Notes under the pieces: generated by a model
Databases searched by the model: none
The model's input: the letters and a program-made list of their open reading frames with translations, nothing else
What the model was told of the DNA's origin: nothing
Made by a program: the position numbers and the translations under genes
Assembly (NCBI GenBank): GCA_003164255.1
Contig: PLST01000548.1
Location: 1 to 6,243 of the forward strand
Length of the DNA stretch: 6,243 nucleotides
From: Acidobacteriaceae bacterium
GTDB taxonomy: Bacteria; Acidobacteriota; Terriglobia; Terriglobales; Acidobacteriaceae
Direction of reading: 5' to 3'
Shown: in pieces, positions 5,303-6,243 of the stretch
Layout: the number at the start of each line of letters is the position of its first letter
Position numbering within the stretch: the stretch's first letter is position 1

Positions 5303-5470
5303 AAAGAACGAGCTTCCCCTCGAGCCTTTCGGGCTTTTGCCTCCACCCCGAACCGGCCCCGCCAAAACACGCTAAATCTAAGAGTTTTCTAACCAAAATC
5401 CTTAAGAATCTCTAATTCTCCCCGCACCTCTTAGGCCATTCACATGCACCTTCCCCCTCCAGAGGGAATC

Positions 5471-6243
5471 GTGTTCATCCTGGCCAAATCCAGCCCCGCC
5501 CTGCTTCCAGCAATGCTGGTCGCCGTCGCCACTCTCTTCGCGCCCGCAATCGCCCGCGCCGGCGGCCCCAAATTCATCGCCGGATCCTCCTTCTTCAACC
5601 CCGGCGTCCAGGGCCAGCCCGTCCACTGGTCCGGTGGCCAGCTCAACTATTACGTCGACCGGGGTCCGCTCAACGCCCAGGTCACCAACCAGCAGGCCAC
5701 CGCCATGGTGGACGCCGCGGCCGCCCTCTGGAGCGCCATCCCCACCGCCGGCGTCACCCTCACCGACAAAGGCCCCCTCAACGAAGACGTCAACGGCTCA
5801 AACATCGTGGTCAACACCTCAGGCCAGATCGCGGCGCCCTCCGACGTCACCCCTTCCGCCACCACCTACCCGCTCGCCGTCATTTATGACGCTGACGGCT
5901 CGGTCATCGACGCCCTCTACGGCACCACCGCAAGCCAGCCCACCAGCTGCCAGAACAACGGCGTCTGGGTCTTCATGGATAACCTCAATCCCGACGCCAC
6001 CATCGCCCACGCCGTCATCATTCTCAACGGCCTCTGCGCCACCAGCGCCAACCTCCTCTCCATGATGAGCTTTGATCTCGAGCGCGCCTTCGGCCGCGTC
6101 CTCGGCCTCGACTACTCCCAGGTCAACCCCGCTCCCTACCAGCCCGAGAGCTCGGCGGGATGGCCCGTCATGCAGCCCCTCGGCGGCAACTGCGGTCCCA
6201 CCGGCGGCATCTGCATTCCCAACCCGTCAGTCCTTCGTATGGA
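5471..6243 (+). CDS. Secreted metzincin-like protein with degenerate zinc site (partial)
   Basis: The first 257 residues of a longer exported protein, cut by the right edge. Residues 1-30 form a signal peptide (K-S-S-P, then a hydrophobic core ending P-A-I-A-R-A). The body resembles a matrixin-type metzincin: W-S-G-G-Q-L-N-Y-Y-V-D (53-63), a helix A-T-A-M-V-D-A-A-A-A-L-W (76-87) and E-D-V-N-G-S-N (105-111). Where an active enzyme has H-E-x-G-H-x-L-G-L-D-H, this one reads R-A-F-G-R-V-L-G-L-D-Y (205-215), losing all three zinc histidines and the catalytic glutamate, while V-M-Q-P (233-236) could be the Met-turn. It is probably a non-catalytic binding or structural domain. GTG at 5471 is preferred for its GAGGG 4 nt upstream and clean signal peptide; ATG at 5444 (after an in-frame stop at 5432) is in frame and possible. 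What follows the visible part is unknown; acidobacterial proteins of this style are often large. Confidence 0.8.
   Translation, partial: MFILAKSSPALLPAMLVAVATLFAPAIARAGGPKFIAGSSFFNPGVQGQPVHWSGGQLNYYVDRGPLNAQVTNQQATAMVDAAAALWSAIPTAGVTLTDKGPLNEDVNGSNIVVNTSGQIAAPSDVTPSATTYPLAVIYDADGSVIDALYGTTASQPTSCQNNGVWVFMDNLNPDATIAHAVIILNGLCATSANLLSMMSFDLERAFGRVLGLDYSQVNPAPYQPESSAGWPVMQPLGGNCGPTGGICIPNPSVLRM

Larger units (their letters stand above)
5036..5470. other. 435-bp non-coding stretch between copy B and the metzincin-like gene
   Basis: A divergent intergenic region with no convincing gene. It contains, left to right, the copy B ribosome site and leader, the copy B promoter block (5116-5171), a strong nested inverted repeat (5226-5302), and an AT-rich stretch (about 5370-5425) that probably holds the promoter of the plus-strand gene, although I could not pick out clear -35/-10 boxes there. 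Confidence 0.6.

Noticed and set aside
5323..5338. AGCC-TTTCG-GGCT followed by TTT, a small terminator-like hairpin
   Set aside because: The stem is only 4 bp and no gene ends upstream of it on the plus strand.
4941..5375. 144-codon plus-strand reading frame
   Set aside because: It overlaps the copy B signal peptide antisense and spans the promoter block and the nested inverted repeat; no coding signal of its own.
5634..6065. 143-codon frame inside the metzincin-like gene
   Set aside because: Its Ser/Thr/Pro-only composition is the frame-shifted image of the GC-rich real frame.

Overview
The window looks like chromosomal DNA from an Acidobacteriota member of the Terriglobia/Acidobacteriaceae kind. 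This is inferred from the high GC, strong G/C third-position bias, the style of the conserved proteins (thioredoxin reductase with a GSGCAG motif, DUF486 protein, Tat-exported GH125), the GGGTGCCCC-type palindromes between genes, and secreted proteins of unknown function. No rRNA, tRNA, CRISPR array, transposase or integrase is visible.

Layout. The left part (1-3703) is housekeeping and metabolic. A YggS-type PLP protein (minus, cut by the left edge) is divergent from a small DUF486 membrane protein (plus). That gene converges, across a hairpin-bearing spacer, on trxB (minus). trxB lies 60 bp downstream of a Tat-exported GH125 exo-alpha-1,6-mannosidase (minus). A 69-codon acidic protein of unknown function (plus) diverges from the mannosidase gene.

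The right part (3750-6243) is an accessory-looking exported module. Two paralogous small secreted proteins (3750-4202 and 4589-5035, both minus) each carry two copies of a short Cys-pair repeat, L-[KR]-C-x7/8-C-x3-Q. Their upstream regions share a conserved block that reads as a promoter (-35 TTGCCA, -10 TAGTTT or TAGGTT, spacer 17 or 18). Facing away from them on the plus strand, and running off the right edge, is a secreted metzincin-like protein. Its zinc motif HExGHxxGxxH is replaced at every catalytic position by R-A-F-G-R-V-L-G-L-D-Y, so it looks like a pseudo-protease.

The two long non-coding stretches (4203-4588 and 5036-5470) hold the shared promoter block, heptanucleotide tandem repeats and strong inverted repeats, including a perfect 13-bp pair at 5226-5238/5290-5302 with a second stem inside it. 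The left-hand genes are not an obvious pathway. On the right, three neighbouring exported proteins of unknown role, two under apparently the same promoter type, are the best candidate here for something undescribed.
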